From Aquimarina agarivorans (GTDB lineage Bacteria; Bacteroidota; Bacteroidia; Flavobacteriales; Flavobacteriaceae), in the NCBI RefSeq assembly GCF_000218485.1, contig NZ_AFPB01000144.1, forward strand, positions 1 through 50,172: DNA of 50,172 nt. Direction: 5' to 3'. The position numbers and the translations under genes were made by a program. The notes beneath the pieces were generated by a model. That model was not told the DNA's origin and searched no databases. It worked only from the letters and a program-made list of their open reading frames with translations. Numbering within the stretch: the stretch's first letter is position 1; each line of letters opens with the position of its first letter. This document shows, piece by piece, positions 18,295-27,155 of the stretch.

Positions 18295-18471
18295 TTATGA
18301 GGCAATTTTATTATCAGGAGCAGATTGAGCGCCAGTATCAGGATGTTGTAAATCGTTATTTTTCAAAATAGCCTCTAGCTCATTAGTTAGCTCTTTGTTA
18401 GTATGCTCCAAATTGATACTGGATTTATTAAAGCGATTTAAGTAATAAAACTGAATATTGGAAAAACTCAT
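18295..18471 (-). CDS. Small protein, 58 aa, paralogue of the 18613-18789 product
   Basis: The ATG at 18471 opens a 58-codon frame ending in TAA at 18295. The product starts MSFSNIQFYYLNRF and ends APDNKIAS. It has no Cys, no signal peptide and no membrane segment; residues 20-40 could form an amphipathic helix (EHTNKELTNELEAILKNN). It shares exact length, FYY at 8-10, RF at 13-14 and a C-terminal NK-AS (54-58) with the neighbouring product, aligned without gaps. I know no family. It is convergent with ypdA, 33 bp away. Confidence 0.6.
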   Translation of the reverse strand: MSFSNIQFYYLNRFNKSSINLEHTNKELTNELEAILKNNDLQHPDTGAQSAPDNKIAS

Positions 18472-18612
18472 AAGATGTTTTTTATAATTTTTATTAATTT
18501 AGTTAAAAAATATGAATATGTGAATTTTTTCACTTTAAAAATGAGTTGTATTTAATTTTAGTGTCATAAATTAACAATAACGTTAAATTAATTAATCATA
18601 AAAAAAGCGTGG

Positions 18613-18789
18613 TTATGAAGCTTGCTTATTATTAGTATTTTCACTGTAAGCTGTAGTGTCAATTTCATCCAAATTGGTATTCATTCTTATTTCCTGAATT
18701 TCGTTCAAATATTCTTGATTTAATTTTTCTTCATTGTTTTTACCAAAAAATCTTGATTGATAATAAAAAATTAGTTCTTTTATGTCCAT
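18613..18789 (-). CDS. Small protein, 58 aa, paralogue of the 18295-18471 product
   Basis: The ATG at 18789 opens a 58-codon frame ending in TAA at 18613. The product starts MDIKELIFYYQSRF and ends NTNNKQAS. It has no Cys or membrane segment; residues 19-36 are predicted helical and charged (NEEKLNQEYLNEIQEIRM). A gapless comparison with the downstream 58-aa protein gives about 13 identities, including FYYxxRF and the last residues. The two genes are 141 bp apart and run the same way, so they look like an old tandem duplication. It lies well below metK, past the metK terminator, so it needs its own promoter, which I could not pin down. Confidence 0.6.
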   Translation of the reverse strand: MDIKELIFYYQSRFFGKNNEEKLNQEYLNEIQEIRMNTNLDEIDTTAYSENTNNKQAS

Positions 18790-19036
18790 AAAGCTTTAAT
18801 TAGAATTAAAATTTTGATTCGAATTTTTAAGTAATTTCCATTAATCTTTATAGAAATAGAATCGTAAGAATCATTGTACAAAAATATAATAATTATTTAA
18901 TAATCAAACTGAAATTCAGATTAAATCCAAAAAAATGACGTTTATATGTTTTTAATGATCGATGAAATGCATATTTTTTTGTATATTAAGTAGTCTTTAT
19001 CTGTATTTGTATGGTGTTAAAATTGTTCCATTGGTC
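18790..19036. other. AT-rich gap between the 58-aa gene pair and the metK terminator
   Basis: This stretch upstream of the minus-strand small-gene pair should contain their promoter. I see no exact TAnnTTTG box on either strand and no further small coding frame. Confidence 0.4.
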
Positions 19037-19068
19037 AAAAAAAAGCCTCAAAAAATTGAGGCTTTTTT
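19037..19068 (-). terminator. Rho-independent terminator of metK
   Basis: AAAAAAGCCTCAA and TTGAGGCTTTTTT form a symmetrical stem. It lies 54 bp past the metK stop and could act in both directions. Confidence 0.85.
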
Positions 19069-19121
19069 AATTCGTATTTATTACTTTTTCATATAAGTAA
19101 TTGATTATAAGTAATTTAAAA

Positions 19122-20375
19122 TTAAATAAAAAACGCTTCTTTAACTTTATTTACGTAATCAAGCTTTTCCCAAGTAAATAATTCTACATCTTTAGTGACA
19201 CTATTTCCATCAGGTTGTGAAAAAGTTTTTGTAATCACTTCATTTTTACGTCCCATATGGCCGTAAGCAGCAGTTTCACTATAAATAGGATTTCTTAATT
19301 TTAATCGGCTTTCAATGGCAGCAGGGCGCATATCAAAAATTTTAGTAACTAGTTGAGCAATTTCCCCGTCAGTTAAATTTACTTTTGCTGTACCATAAGT
19401 ATCCACAAAAATACCCATAGGTTCAACGACTCCAATAGCATAGGAAACCTGTATCAAAATTTCATCGGCAACACCAGCAGCTACAAGGTTTTTGGCAATA
19501 TGTCTCGTTGCATAGGCAGCTGAACGGTCTACCTTACTAGGATCTTTACCTGAAAAAGCACCACCGCCATGGGCTCCTTTTCCTCCATAAGTATCTACAA
19601 TAATTTTACGACCAGTCAATCCAGCGTCACCATGTGGTCCACCAATTACAAATTTGCCAGTTGGATTAATATGGTATTTAATACGGTCGTTAAACAAATT
19701 AGCAAGATGTTTTGGAAGAGTAGCTTTAACTCTTGGAATTAAAATTTCCACAATATCTTTTCTAATTTTAGTAAGCATTGCTTCATCTTCATCAAAATCA
19801 TCATGTTGCGTGGAAACTACAATGGCATCAATGCGTTGAGGTACATTGTCATCGCTATATTCAATGGTTACTTGTGCTTTAGCATCTGGTCTTAAATATG
19901 GAATTGCATCAGCTTCCCTGCGTAAATTACCGAGTTCTATAAGTAATTTGTGTGATAAGTCTAATGCCAGTGGCATAAAATTTTCAGTTTCGCGCGTAGC
20001 GTAGCCAAACATCATACCTTGATCACCAGCTCCTTGCTCTTCTTTGGTATCCCTGTCAACGCCACGATTAATGTCTTCGCTTTGTTCATGAATAGCAGAA
20101 AGTACCCCGCAGGAGTTTCCATCAAACATATATTCACCTTTAGTGTAGCCAATTTTATTGATGGTCTCTCTGGTAATTTTTTGAACGTCTAAATAAGTGG
20201 TAGATTTTACTTCGCCCGCTAAAACCACCTGACCAGTCGTTACTAAAGTTTCGCAAGCTACTTTGGATTCAGGGTCGAAAGCCAAAAAATTATCAATTAA
20301 AGCATCACTAATTTGATCAGCAATTTTATCTGGGTGTCCTTCGGATACACTTTCAGAGGTAAATAAATATGACAT
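19122..20375 (-). CDS. metK: S-adenosylmethionine synthase
   Basis: The 417-residue enzyme makes S-adenosylmethionine from methionine and ATP. All hallmark motifs are present: [21 protein letters not shown] at the N-terminus, [12 protein letters not shown] (about 134-145), and the P-loop-like [22 protein letters not shown] (about 268-289, Gly-rich). It is slightly longer than the Escherichia enzyme (384), as usual in Bacteroidota. A small CCACAA/TTGTGG hairpin (20391-20404) sits 16 bp before the start and could affect initiation, but no SAM riboswitch was recognised. Confidence 0.97.
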   Translation of the reverse strand: MSYLFTSESVSEGHPDKIADQISDALIDNFLAFDPESKVACETLVTTGQVVLAGEVKSTTYLDVQKITRETINKIGYTKGEYMFDGNSCGVLSAIHEQSEDINRGVDRDTKEEQGAGDQGMMFGYATRETENFMPLALDLSHKLLIELGNLRREADAIPYLRPDAKAQVTIEYSDDNVPQRIDAIVVSTQHDDFDEDEAMLTKIRKDIVEILIPRVKATLPKHLANLFNDRIKYHINPTGKFVIGGPHGDAGLTGRKIIVDTYGGKGAHGGGAFSGKDPSKVDRSAAYATRHIAKNLVAAGVADEILIQVSYAIGVVEPMGIFVDTYGTAKVNLTDGEIAQLVTKIFDMRPAAIESRLKLRNPIYSETAAYGHMGRKNEVITKTFSQPDGNSVTKDVELFTWEKLDYVNKVKEAFFI

Positions 20376-21041
20376 CTAATTTACTTTTTTGTCCACAAAA
20401 TTGTGGGGTTAAATTTTCAGATTATTCTGGAATAATAAAAAATGAATCAAAATCTTTTTAAAAAATTTTAATTAATATTATTTAAAAGGTAGGTATGACG
20501 AAATATACGAAAGAAGTTTACACTGGCTTTAGCATATTTTTAGTGAAAAACACTAAGGGTTGCAATCAGTCAAATCTATCCCTTTAAATATTATACAAAT
20601 TTATAGTTTAAATTTTAAAGATCTCCCTCTTTTGTTCTTTTTTTAGAAAATTTTAAAGACTTCCTTAAGTTTCATTATAATGTAACTTTAATTGTAATAT
20701 TAAATAAAACATAATAAATTTTATAAAATAGTATTCGTTGATAAAATTTATAACAATTTAATAATTCATGTTTTTCTGATAAAAATTACGATTACAAATA
20801 AGTAATCCTTATTTATGGCGTTAATTTTTTGTTTATATAGATGCAATTTTTTAATTCTTTCAAGTTTATTTTGTAACACATAATTGCAATAAACCTAATT
20901 ATAAAATCAAATTTTTCAAAACACACGATTATAGTATTCTGTTTTTTAGCAGATTATATTTTGTTTAATAAATTTAACAAAAAGTTAAACAAAAAAAGAT
21001 ATATTTTTTCAATTTAGCATAGAATAAAAAATCAATTTATT
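20376..21041. other. Long AT-rich intergenic region between metK and the fasciclin gene
   Basis: The 666-bp region separates two divergent genes and should hold both promoters. Apart from the CCACAA/TTGTGG hairpin at 20391-20404 I see no strong structure, no exact TAnnTTTG box (nearest is TATATTTTG at about 20956, one base too long) and no credible coding frame on either strand. Confidence 0.5.
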
Positions 21042-21998
21042 ATGAAAACAATTTCGAAATTTTTAAAAATTACGCTCTTTTCAATATTGGCAATTACTGC
21101 ATTTTCTTGTGATGATGATGATGACGGTTCTGGGAATGATACTCAAACGGTAAGTATAGCAGCAGTTGTAGAGGGAAGCTCAGAATTTAGCTTATTAGAA
21201 ATGGCATTAAAAGACACTGATTTATTCGCTACATTTGAAGGTGAAGGTACTTTTACTGTGTTTGCGCCTAACAATGATGCTTTTGAAAAGTTATTGACTG
21301 AATTAGGTCTTGAATACGATGAAGTGCCAAAAGATTTACTGGCTTCAATATTAAAAATGCATGTATTGACAACCGAAGTTCGTTCAACAGACTTAATGGA
21401 GGGTGCTAGTGTAGCTACCTTTGAAGGCGAAAATATTACAACTTCGTTAAATCCGCCATCAATTACAGATCCTAGAGGCAGAATATCACGAATAATACTT
21501 ACCGATGCGGAAGCTTCAAATGGTATAATCCATTTTGTGGATACCGTAATTTTGCCAGCTGAAAAGCCTATGGAAGAAATGATGACAATTGCTGAAATTG
21601 TTAAAGTGAACGATAATTTTGAAATGTTAGAAACAGCATTAGAAGATGCCGAATTAACTCAAACTTTTGATGGTAATGGAACATTTACTGTGTTTGCACC
21701 AACAGACGCTGCTTTTGAAGCTTTATTGGCGGAATTGGGTGTGGAATATTCGGATTTAACCAAAGAAACGTTAGATACCGTTTTAAAAATGCACGTGTTG
21801 AATTCCGTAGTAACATCAGGCGATTTAACCGATAGTATGATGCCATTAACACTTTTTATGGAAGCGCTAACAATTAATTTAAATCCTAATAAAGTGACTG
21901 ATCCAAATGATAGAGAAGCAGCTATAACTACGGTTGATATCATGGCATCAAATGGTGTGATTCACATAATTGACAAGGTACTTTTAAATGAGCAATAA
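21042..21998 (+). CDS. Lipoprotein with two fasciclin (FAS1) domains
   Basis: The 318-residue protein has a lipoprotein signal (ITAFSC, Cys23) followed by an unusual run of five Asp residues, likely an outer-surface export context. Two FAS1 domains follow (about 36-168 and 178-318), each with the H1 motif (GTFTVFAPNNDAFEKLL; GTFTVFAPTDAAFEALL), a central LKMHVL strand, and the H2 region ending SNGIIHFVDTVILP or SNGVIHIIDKVLL. FAS1 domains act in cell adhesion and matrix binding. The gene stands alone and shares a terminator with the convergent uvrD. Confidence 0.9.
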   Translation: MKTISKFLKITLFSILAITAFSCDDDDDGSGNDTQTVSIAAVVEGSSEFSLLEMALKDTDLFATFEGEGTFTVFAPNNDAFEKLLTELGLEYDEVPKDLLASILKMHVLTTEVRSTDLMEGASVATFEGENITTSLNPPSITDPRGRISRIILTDAEASNGIIHFVDTVILPAEKPMEEMMTIAEIVKVNDNFEMLETALEDAELTQTFDGNGTFTVFAPTDAAFEALLAELGVEYSDLTKETLDTVLKMHVLNSVVTSGDLTDSMMPLTLFMEALTINLNPNKVTDPNDREAAITTVDIMASNGVIHIIDKVLLNEQ

Positions 21999-22034
21999 TA
22001 ATTTAATGGTTCAATTACGATATAAATTATTTAC

Positions 22035-22063
22035 AAAAAAGCCTCTTTATTGAGGCTTTTTTT
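22035..22063. terminator. Shared bidirectional terminator (fasciclin gene and uvrD)
   Basis: AAAAAAGCCTC and GAGGCTTTTTTT form a stem between convergent genes and touch the last codons of the helicase gene. Confidence 0.85.
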
Positions 22064-24389
22064 ATTGCAATACTTTAAGCTTAGCAAATCGGAGTAATAA
22101 TTTTTTGATACCACCTTGCGTAAATTTAATTTCCGCTTTTTTGTCTTGCCCACTACCTTCTATATTTAAAATTTGTCCAATGCCAAAGCGCATGTGTTCT
22201 ACTTGAGTACCTGGTATGAGTTTATTCATGGTCTCATTGTCAATTTTTTGTGTGCTGGTATTTATTGGACGCAACTTACGTAGTTTTTGTAATTGGTCGT
22301 CGGTGGGTTTATGTGATGGTGGTGGTGAGCTGGCTACTGGTTTTTTTTGGCGAAGCTTGCTTTTATCCACCTCACCAAAAATATCTGTATTTATTAGAGA
22401 TTTATAACGGTAATTGTCTAAGGGCGTTAGGTTATCAATAAATTTGTCATCGATTTCTTCAATAAAGCGACTCGGCTCAGCATCAATTAATTTTCCCCAA
22501 CGGTAACGCGAGAGTGTGTAGGTCAAATAGGCCTGTTTTTCGGCTCTTGTTAATGCTACATAAAACAACCGGCGTTCTTCTTCTAATTCGCTGCGGGTAT
22601 TCATACTCATTCCTGATGGGAATAAATCTTCTTCCATACCAACTATATAAACATATGGAAATTCTAAGCCTTTAGCTAAGTGAATGGTCATTAATGCTAC
22701 CCGATCTTCATCATCTACTTCTTTGTCCATATCAGTGGCAAGGGCTACATCTTCTAAAAATTCGTCGAGCGAGCCTGTAGCTTCATCAATTTCTTTTTGC
22801 CCTTCTACAAAATCACGCATACCATTTAATAGTTCTTCAACATTTTCAATTCGCGCAATACCTTCGGGTGTGGCATCTTTTTTAAATTCTTGAACTAAGC
22901 CTGTCTTTTTCGTTACTTCTTCCGCAAGGGTAAACGCATCAGCAGTTTGATTGGTCACCTGAAAGCTTTTGATCATGTTTACAAAGTTTTGAAGCTTTGT
23001 TTTTGTGCCTGCATTAATCTTTAATTCGGGAATGCGATCAATACCTTCCATTACTTGGAAAATTGCACATTTGTAATGATTGGCAGCTAGTATTAGTTTA
23101 TCGATAGTAGTTGCACCAATACCACGCGCAGGGTAATTAATAACACGTTTAAGCGCTTCTTCATCTTTAGGGTTGGTAATTAAGCGCAAATAAGCCAAAA
23201 CGTCTTTAATTTCTTTACGCTGATAAAATGATAGCCCTCCATATATACGGTATTTAATTCCGCGTTTGCGCAACGCATCTTCCATAGCACGGGATTGTGC
23301 ATTGGTACGGTATAAAATAGCAAAGTCGGAGGCTTTGCGTTGCTCTGTCATTTGATTTTCAAAAATAGAGCTAGCTACATAACGACCTTCGTCACCATCA
23401 GTGGGCAGGCGATTCACAATTATTTTTGGACCATCGTCATTTGCTGTCCATACAATTTTGTCAAGTTTGGTTTTGTTGTGATCTATAATTGAATTGGCAG
23501 CTTCAACAATATTTTTTGTAGAACGGTAATTTTGTTCCAATCTATAGGTTTTAACGTCATCGTAATCTTTTTCAAAATTTAAAATGTTATTAATATTGGC
23601 TCCTCGGAATGCATATATACTTTGTGCATCATCTCCAACTACGCATATATTTTGGAAACGATCAGCCAAAGCTTTAACAATCAAATATTGTGAGTGGTTG
23701 GTATCCTGATACTCATCTACCAATATGTATTTAAATCTATTTTGGTATTTAGCTAAAACATCAGGAAAACGATTAAGCAATTCATTAGTACGAAGCAATA
23801 GATCATCAAAGTCCATAGCTCCAGCTTTAAAACAGCGATCCACATAATTCTGATAAATTTCACCCATCCGTGGCTTTTTAGCCATAGCATCAGCCTCCAT
23901 AAGCTCAGGGTTGTTAAAATACGCCTTTACAGTTATTAAGCTGTTTTTAAATGAAGAGATTCTACCGTGTACTTGTTTGTATTTATAAATGTCTTTATCT
24001 AAAGACATTTCTTTTATAATGCTTGAAACAAGTCTTTGAGAATCTTGAGAGTCATATATAGTAAAATTTGAAGGGTACCCTAATTTGTCAGCTTCAAACC
24101 TTAAAATTTTTGCAAAAATAGAATGAAATGTTCCCATCCATAAATTTTTTGCTTCGCTACTACCAACAATCTGGGCAATACGATGTTTCATTTCTCTGGC
24201 AGCTTTGTTGGTAAATGTTAGCGCCAAAATATTAAACGGATCCACTCCCTTATGCATTAAGTAAGCTATTCTATAAGTAAGTACACGAGTTTTTCCTGAT
24301 CCTGCACCGGCAATTACCATTAGCGCACCTTCTGTATGAATAGTTGGTGCTAATTGAGCCTCATTAAGTTGTTTTAAGTATTCTTCCAA
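22062..24389 (-). CDS. uvrD: UvrD/PcrA-type superfamily 1A DNA helicase
   Basis: The 775-residue helicase has the full set of SF1A motifs: Walker A VIAGAGSGKTRVLTYR (about 26-41), LTFTNKAAREM, DEYQDTN (motif II), VVGDDAQSIYAFRGA (III), LEQNYRSTKNI (IV), TIHLAKGLEFPYVYIVG (V) and RRLFYVALTRA (VI). The C-terminal region after about 650 is a linker rich in P and K plus a Tudor-like fold (VEHMRFGIGQILNIEG) that in PcrA/UvrD contacts RNA polymerase. It unwinds DNA in excision and mismatch repair and removes nucleoprotein blocks. UvrD and PcrA cannot be told apart by sequence alone. Confidence 0.95.
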   Translation of the reverse strand: MEEYLKQLNEAQLAPTIHTEGALMVIAGAGSGKTRVLTYRIAYLMHKGVDPFNILALTFTNKAAREMKHRIAQIVGSSEAKNLWMGTFHSIFAKILRFEADKLGYPSNFTIYDSQDSQRLVSSIIKEMSLDKDIYKYKQVHGRISSFKNSLITVKAYFNNPELMEADAMAKKPRMGEIYQNYVDRCFKAGAMDFDDLLLRTNELLNRFPDVLAKYQNRFKYILVDEYQDTNHSQYLIVKALADRFQNICVVGDDAQSIYAFRGANINNILNFEKDYDDVKTYRLEQNYRSTKNIVEAANSIIDHNKTKLDKIVWTANDDGPKIIVNRLPTDGDEGRYVASSIFENQMTEQRKASDFAILYRTNAQSRAMEDALRKRGIKYRIYGGLSFYQRKEIKDVLAYLRLITNPKDEEALKRVINYPARGIGATTIDKLILAANHYKCAIFQVMEGIDRIPELKINAGTKTKLQNFVNMIKSFQVTNQTADAFTLAEEVTKKTGLVQEFKKDATPEGIARIENVEELLNGMRDFVEGQKEIDEATGSLDEFLEDVALATDMDKEVDDEDRVALMTIHLAKGLEFPYVYIVGMEEDLFPSGMSMNTRSELEEERRLFYVALTRAEKQAYLTYTLSRYRWGKLIDAEPSRFIEEIDDKFIDNLTPLDNYRYKSLINTDIFGEVDKSKLRQKKPVASSPPPSHKPTDDQLQKLRKLRPINTSTQKIDNETMNKLIPGTQVEHMRFGIGQILNIEGSGQDKKAEIKFTQGGIKKLLLRFAKLKVLQ

Positions 24390-24834
24390 AATGCCTTTTT
24401 TTGTGAATATAAAATTACTGATTCTATGGGAAACACTAACAACAAATTTATGTGATAACTACTTTTAAGTTAGTATAAGCGTGTGTAGGAGGGACTAGGT
24501 GTACTTAATGTTATAAATTGAATAGTTATAAAGAATTATTTAACAATCATTGTTTTATAAAATTAACTACAACTAACTACCTAGGTAAAATCGTCACTTT
24601 TTTTTGAAATTCATGTGGAAATGTAAGCAACTTTTTACTTTTAATCTTTTAAAAGTAACGTATTCCGTTTATAAATTTCATTTTCAATTAAGTAATTAAT
24701 TATTTATTAAATTGTTATGTTTTTGTTGTAAGGGCTATTGACGTAGTATTATTCCTTCTTTTTTAAATAAATACAAGATGAAAGGATAATTATTTTACCA
24801 ACTATAATTAACTAACTTCATTGAATTTTATATT
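24390..24834. other. Divergent intergenic region between uvrD and the GH16 gene
   Basis: The region has 445 bp with no coding frame of note. It carries a CCTAGG palindrome near 24580 and several A/T runs. No exact -7 consensus was found before the GH16 start, which suggests activator-dependent or unusual promoter use for that enzyme. Confidence 0.4.
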
Positions 24835-26805
24835 ATGAAATTAACTAAACTTTTGGCATTTACACTAATGTCAGCTTCCTTTGCTACTTCAGTAAGCGCT
24901 CAAGATTGGAAAAACAGGCCTGTACCAGCTAATCCAGGTGATGGTAACGTATGGAAATTGCAGGAAAGTTATTCTGATGATTTTAACTACAGTGGTAAAA
25001 ATGCAAAATTCAGAAAAAACTGGAGAGACACCTATTTTCATAGTTGGACTGGACCAGGATTAACGCAATGGCAATCAAACCATTCTGATGTATCGGGTGG
25101 TAATTTGGTTATTAGAGCTTCGCGACATGGTGCTAATAGAGTAAATTGTGGAGTGGTAACCTCTAAAACTAAAGTGATTTATCCAATTTTTATGGAAGCA
25201 AGAGTCAAGGTAAGTAACTTGGAACTTTCTTCTAACTTTTGGATGTTAAGTGAGGATGATAGAAGAGAAATTGATGTGCTTGAGGTATATGGTGGTGCAA
25301 GTGACGTATGGTTTGCTCAGCGTATGTCTACTAACTTTCACATGTTTGTTAGAGGTGGTGGAAATCAAATTATATCAGATTTCAATGACCAAAATCACGT
25401 AACTTTACCTAATAATGAACTATGGAGAAACAAGTTCCATACATTTGGGGTGTATTGGAAAAGTCCTCAAGAAGTATACTTTTATATAGATGGAAAACAG
25501 ACAAAAAAAGGATCTTGGCAAGAATCCAGATTTGTAGATAAAGATTACACAGGGGCTGTTATGGATAAGAATAAATTCAATATGGATCGACCAGTATTTA
25601 TGATTATTGATACTGAAGATCACAGTTGGAGATCAGCGCAAGGAATTGTGGCATCAGATGCCGATTTAAGAAATCCAAGCAAAAACAAAATGTTAGTGGA
25701 TTGGGTACGTACTTACAAGCCTGTGAAAAAAAATTCAGTGCAACCATCTAATCCAGTGGTGTCAAATCCACCATCAAACGGAAATGGAAAGCCATCATTA
25801 AATATTTCAGCGCCTGCTAACAATGCTAATATCAGAATTGGTAGTGATTTAGTAGTAAGAGCAACTGCCTCAGATAATGACGGAATAGCTAATTTGAAAT
25901 TATATATTAATAATCAATTTGTGCGTCAGGAAAATATTGCTCCTTATGAGTGGGGTAATACAAATCAGGATGGAATTTTGAAAAACATGAAACTAGGTGA
26001 ATATACTTTAAAAATTATTGCTACTGATAAAAAAGGTGCTACCAGAGAAAGAAGTATAAATGTATCAGTAACTAATAGAGTAAATGTTCCGACAAATCCT
26101 GGAAATAATAGAAATCAATTAATAGCAAACGGTTTACACACCATTAAAGATCCGTTTAAGAATCAAGCAGTTTTAGCTAGAGAGTTGGATAATTACAATG
26201 CAACTATGATTGATCAAGGAAATTACACTGATCAACAATGGGTGTTTACTCACTTAGGAAATAATACATATACCATTAAAAATAATAGAAACAACAGATA
26301 TTTAGAAGTACCTTTTGGTGAGTGTAAAAATGCTGCCAATGTAGGAACTTGGACAGGATCAGCACAAAACCATCAAAAATGGAAGGTTGAGAAAAATGGT
26401 AAATATTATGCATTAAAACCATTACATTGTACTTCTCAAGCTTTAGACAGAGCAGGTGGATTGGTAGATGCAAATTTAACTACATGGGCGTACAATTCAT
26501 CAAATAATAACCAAAAATGGGAAATTTCAGGAACTTCAAGCGGATTGAAAGTATTGGATGATAGTGCGATTGCACTTGAAGTATACCCAAATCCTAGTAC
26601 TGTGGGCGGTACAATTACTTTAGCGGGGATCAATGCAAAAGCATCTGATGCTACAGTTGTAGTGTACAGTGTTTCTGGTCAAGTTGTAAAAACGTTAGCT
26701 GTTGATGCTTCTGGAACTCAAGATTTGAGTTTGAATGGTATTAGTACTGGTATTTATTTTGTTAAAGTTGGAAACCAAGCTGCAGCAAAATTAATTGTTG
26801 AATAG
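24835..26805 (+). CDS. Secreted GH16 glycoside hydrolase, beta-agarase-like, with Ig-like, ricin-type and T9SS sorting domains
   Basis: The protein has 656 residues. A signal peptide (1-22) is followed by a GH16 domain (about 24-298) with the catalytic motif EIDVLE: nucleophile Glu145, Asp147, acid/base Glu150. Flanking blocks such as FHSWTGPGLTQWQSNHSDV, YPIFMEARVKVSN and FHTFGVYWKSP match beta-agarases (GH16 subfamily 16) as I know them; porphyranase is the main alternative. Next come an Ig-like domain (about 317-405), a ricin-type beta-trefoil (about 425-560, QQWVF and QKWKV repeats) that may bind sugar, and a type A T9SS C-terminal domain (about 575-656, starting VYPNPS and ending KLIVE). 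It should be exported across the outer membrane to degrade a red-algal galactan. Confidence 0.88.
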   Translation: MKLTKLLAFTLMSASFATSVSAQDWKNRPVPANPGDGNVWKLQESYSDDFNYSGKNAKFRKNWRDTYFHSWTGPGLTQWQSNHSDVSGGNLVIRASRHGANRVNCGVVTSKTKVIYPIFMEARVKVSNLELSSNFWMLSEDDRREIDVLEVYGGASDVWFAQRMSTNFHMFVRGGGNQIISDFNDQNHVTLPNNELWRNKFHTFGVYWKSPQEVYFYIDGKQTKKGSWQESRFVDKDYTGAVMDKNKFNMDRPVFMIIDTEDHSWRSAQGIVASDADLRNPSKNKMLVDWVRTYKPVKKNSVQPSNPVVSNPPSNGNGKPSLNISAPANNANIRIGSDLVVRATASDNDGIANLKLYINNQFVRQENIAPYEWGNTNQDGILKNMKLGEYTLKIIATDKKGATRERSINVSVTNRVNVPTNPGNNRNQLIANGLHTIKDPFKNQAVLARELDNYNATMIDQGNYTDQQWVFTHLGNNTYTIKNNRNNRYLEVPFGECKNAANVGTWTGSAQNHQKWKVEKNGKYYALKPLHCTSQALDRAGGLVDANLTTWAYNSSNNNQKWEISGTSSGLKVLDDSAIALEVYPNPSTVGGTITLAGINAKASDATVVVYSVSGQVVKTLAVDASGTQDLSLNGISTGIYFVKVGNQAAAKLIVE

Positions 26806-27155
26806 TTTTTTAAATATTCTATCTTATTAAAATAAATTTCAAAAAAAAGGTTACTTAATTTATTGAGTAACCTTTTTTTATTTCATAATCTTGAAACCTA
26901 AGTCAAACTTAGAAAGAGATTACATATACCGTTTCCAGTATTAAGCTTCTTATTTGAAATGTTTTTTTGCTTGATATTTCAAAATAAATCCAAATTACTG
27001 CTTATCATTTCTTTCTAGTTCTTATAAAAATCCTAATTTTTCATTTAATAATCAAAAATCAGTAAATGTATAAAATGGACAGTATCTTTTGTTGATAAAA
27101 AAATTTCTCATTTCTGTAAAGAAAACTAACTTTAGCTAGACATATTTATAAAAAA
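26806..27155. other. Intergenic region after the GH16 gene
   Basis: It contains the GH16 terminator and about 275 bp of AT-rich sequence. A TTTTTGCTTGATA string at about 26966 recurs near 205 in the window; the shared block is about 25 bp with A/T-rich flanks and may be chance or a small repeat. No coding frame was seen. Confidence 0.4.
26843..26879 (+). terminator. Rho-independent terminator of the GH16 gene
   Basis: AAAAAAGGTTACT and AGTAACCTTTTTTT form a stem with a 10-nt loop, 38 bp past the stop. Confidence 0.85.

Noticed and set aside
20391..20404. Hairpin before metK as a SAM riboswitch
   Set aside because: Only six base pairs with no extended conserved leader, so it does not resemble any SAM riboswitch class.
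204..26990. TTTTTGCTTGATA string near 205 and again near 26966 as a dispersed repeat
   Set aside because: About 25 bp of mostly A/T similarity without clear boundaries; not enough to separate from chance.
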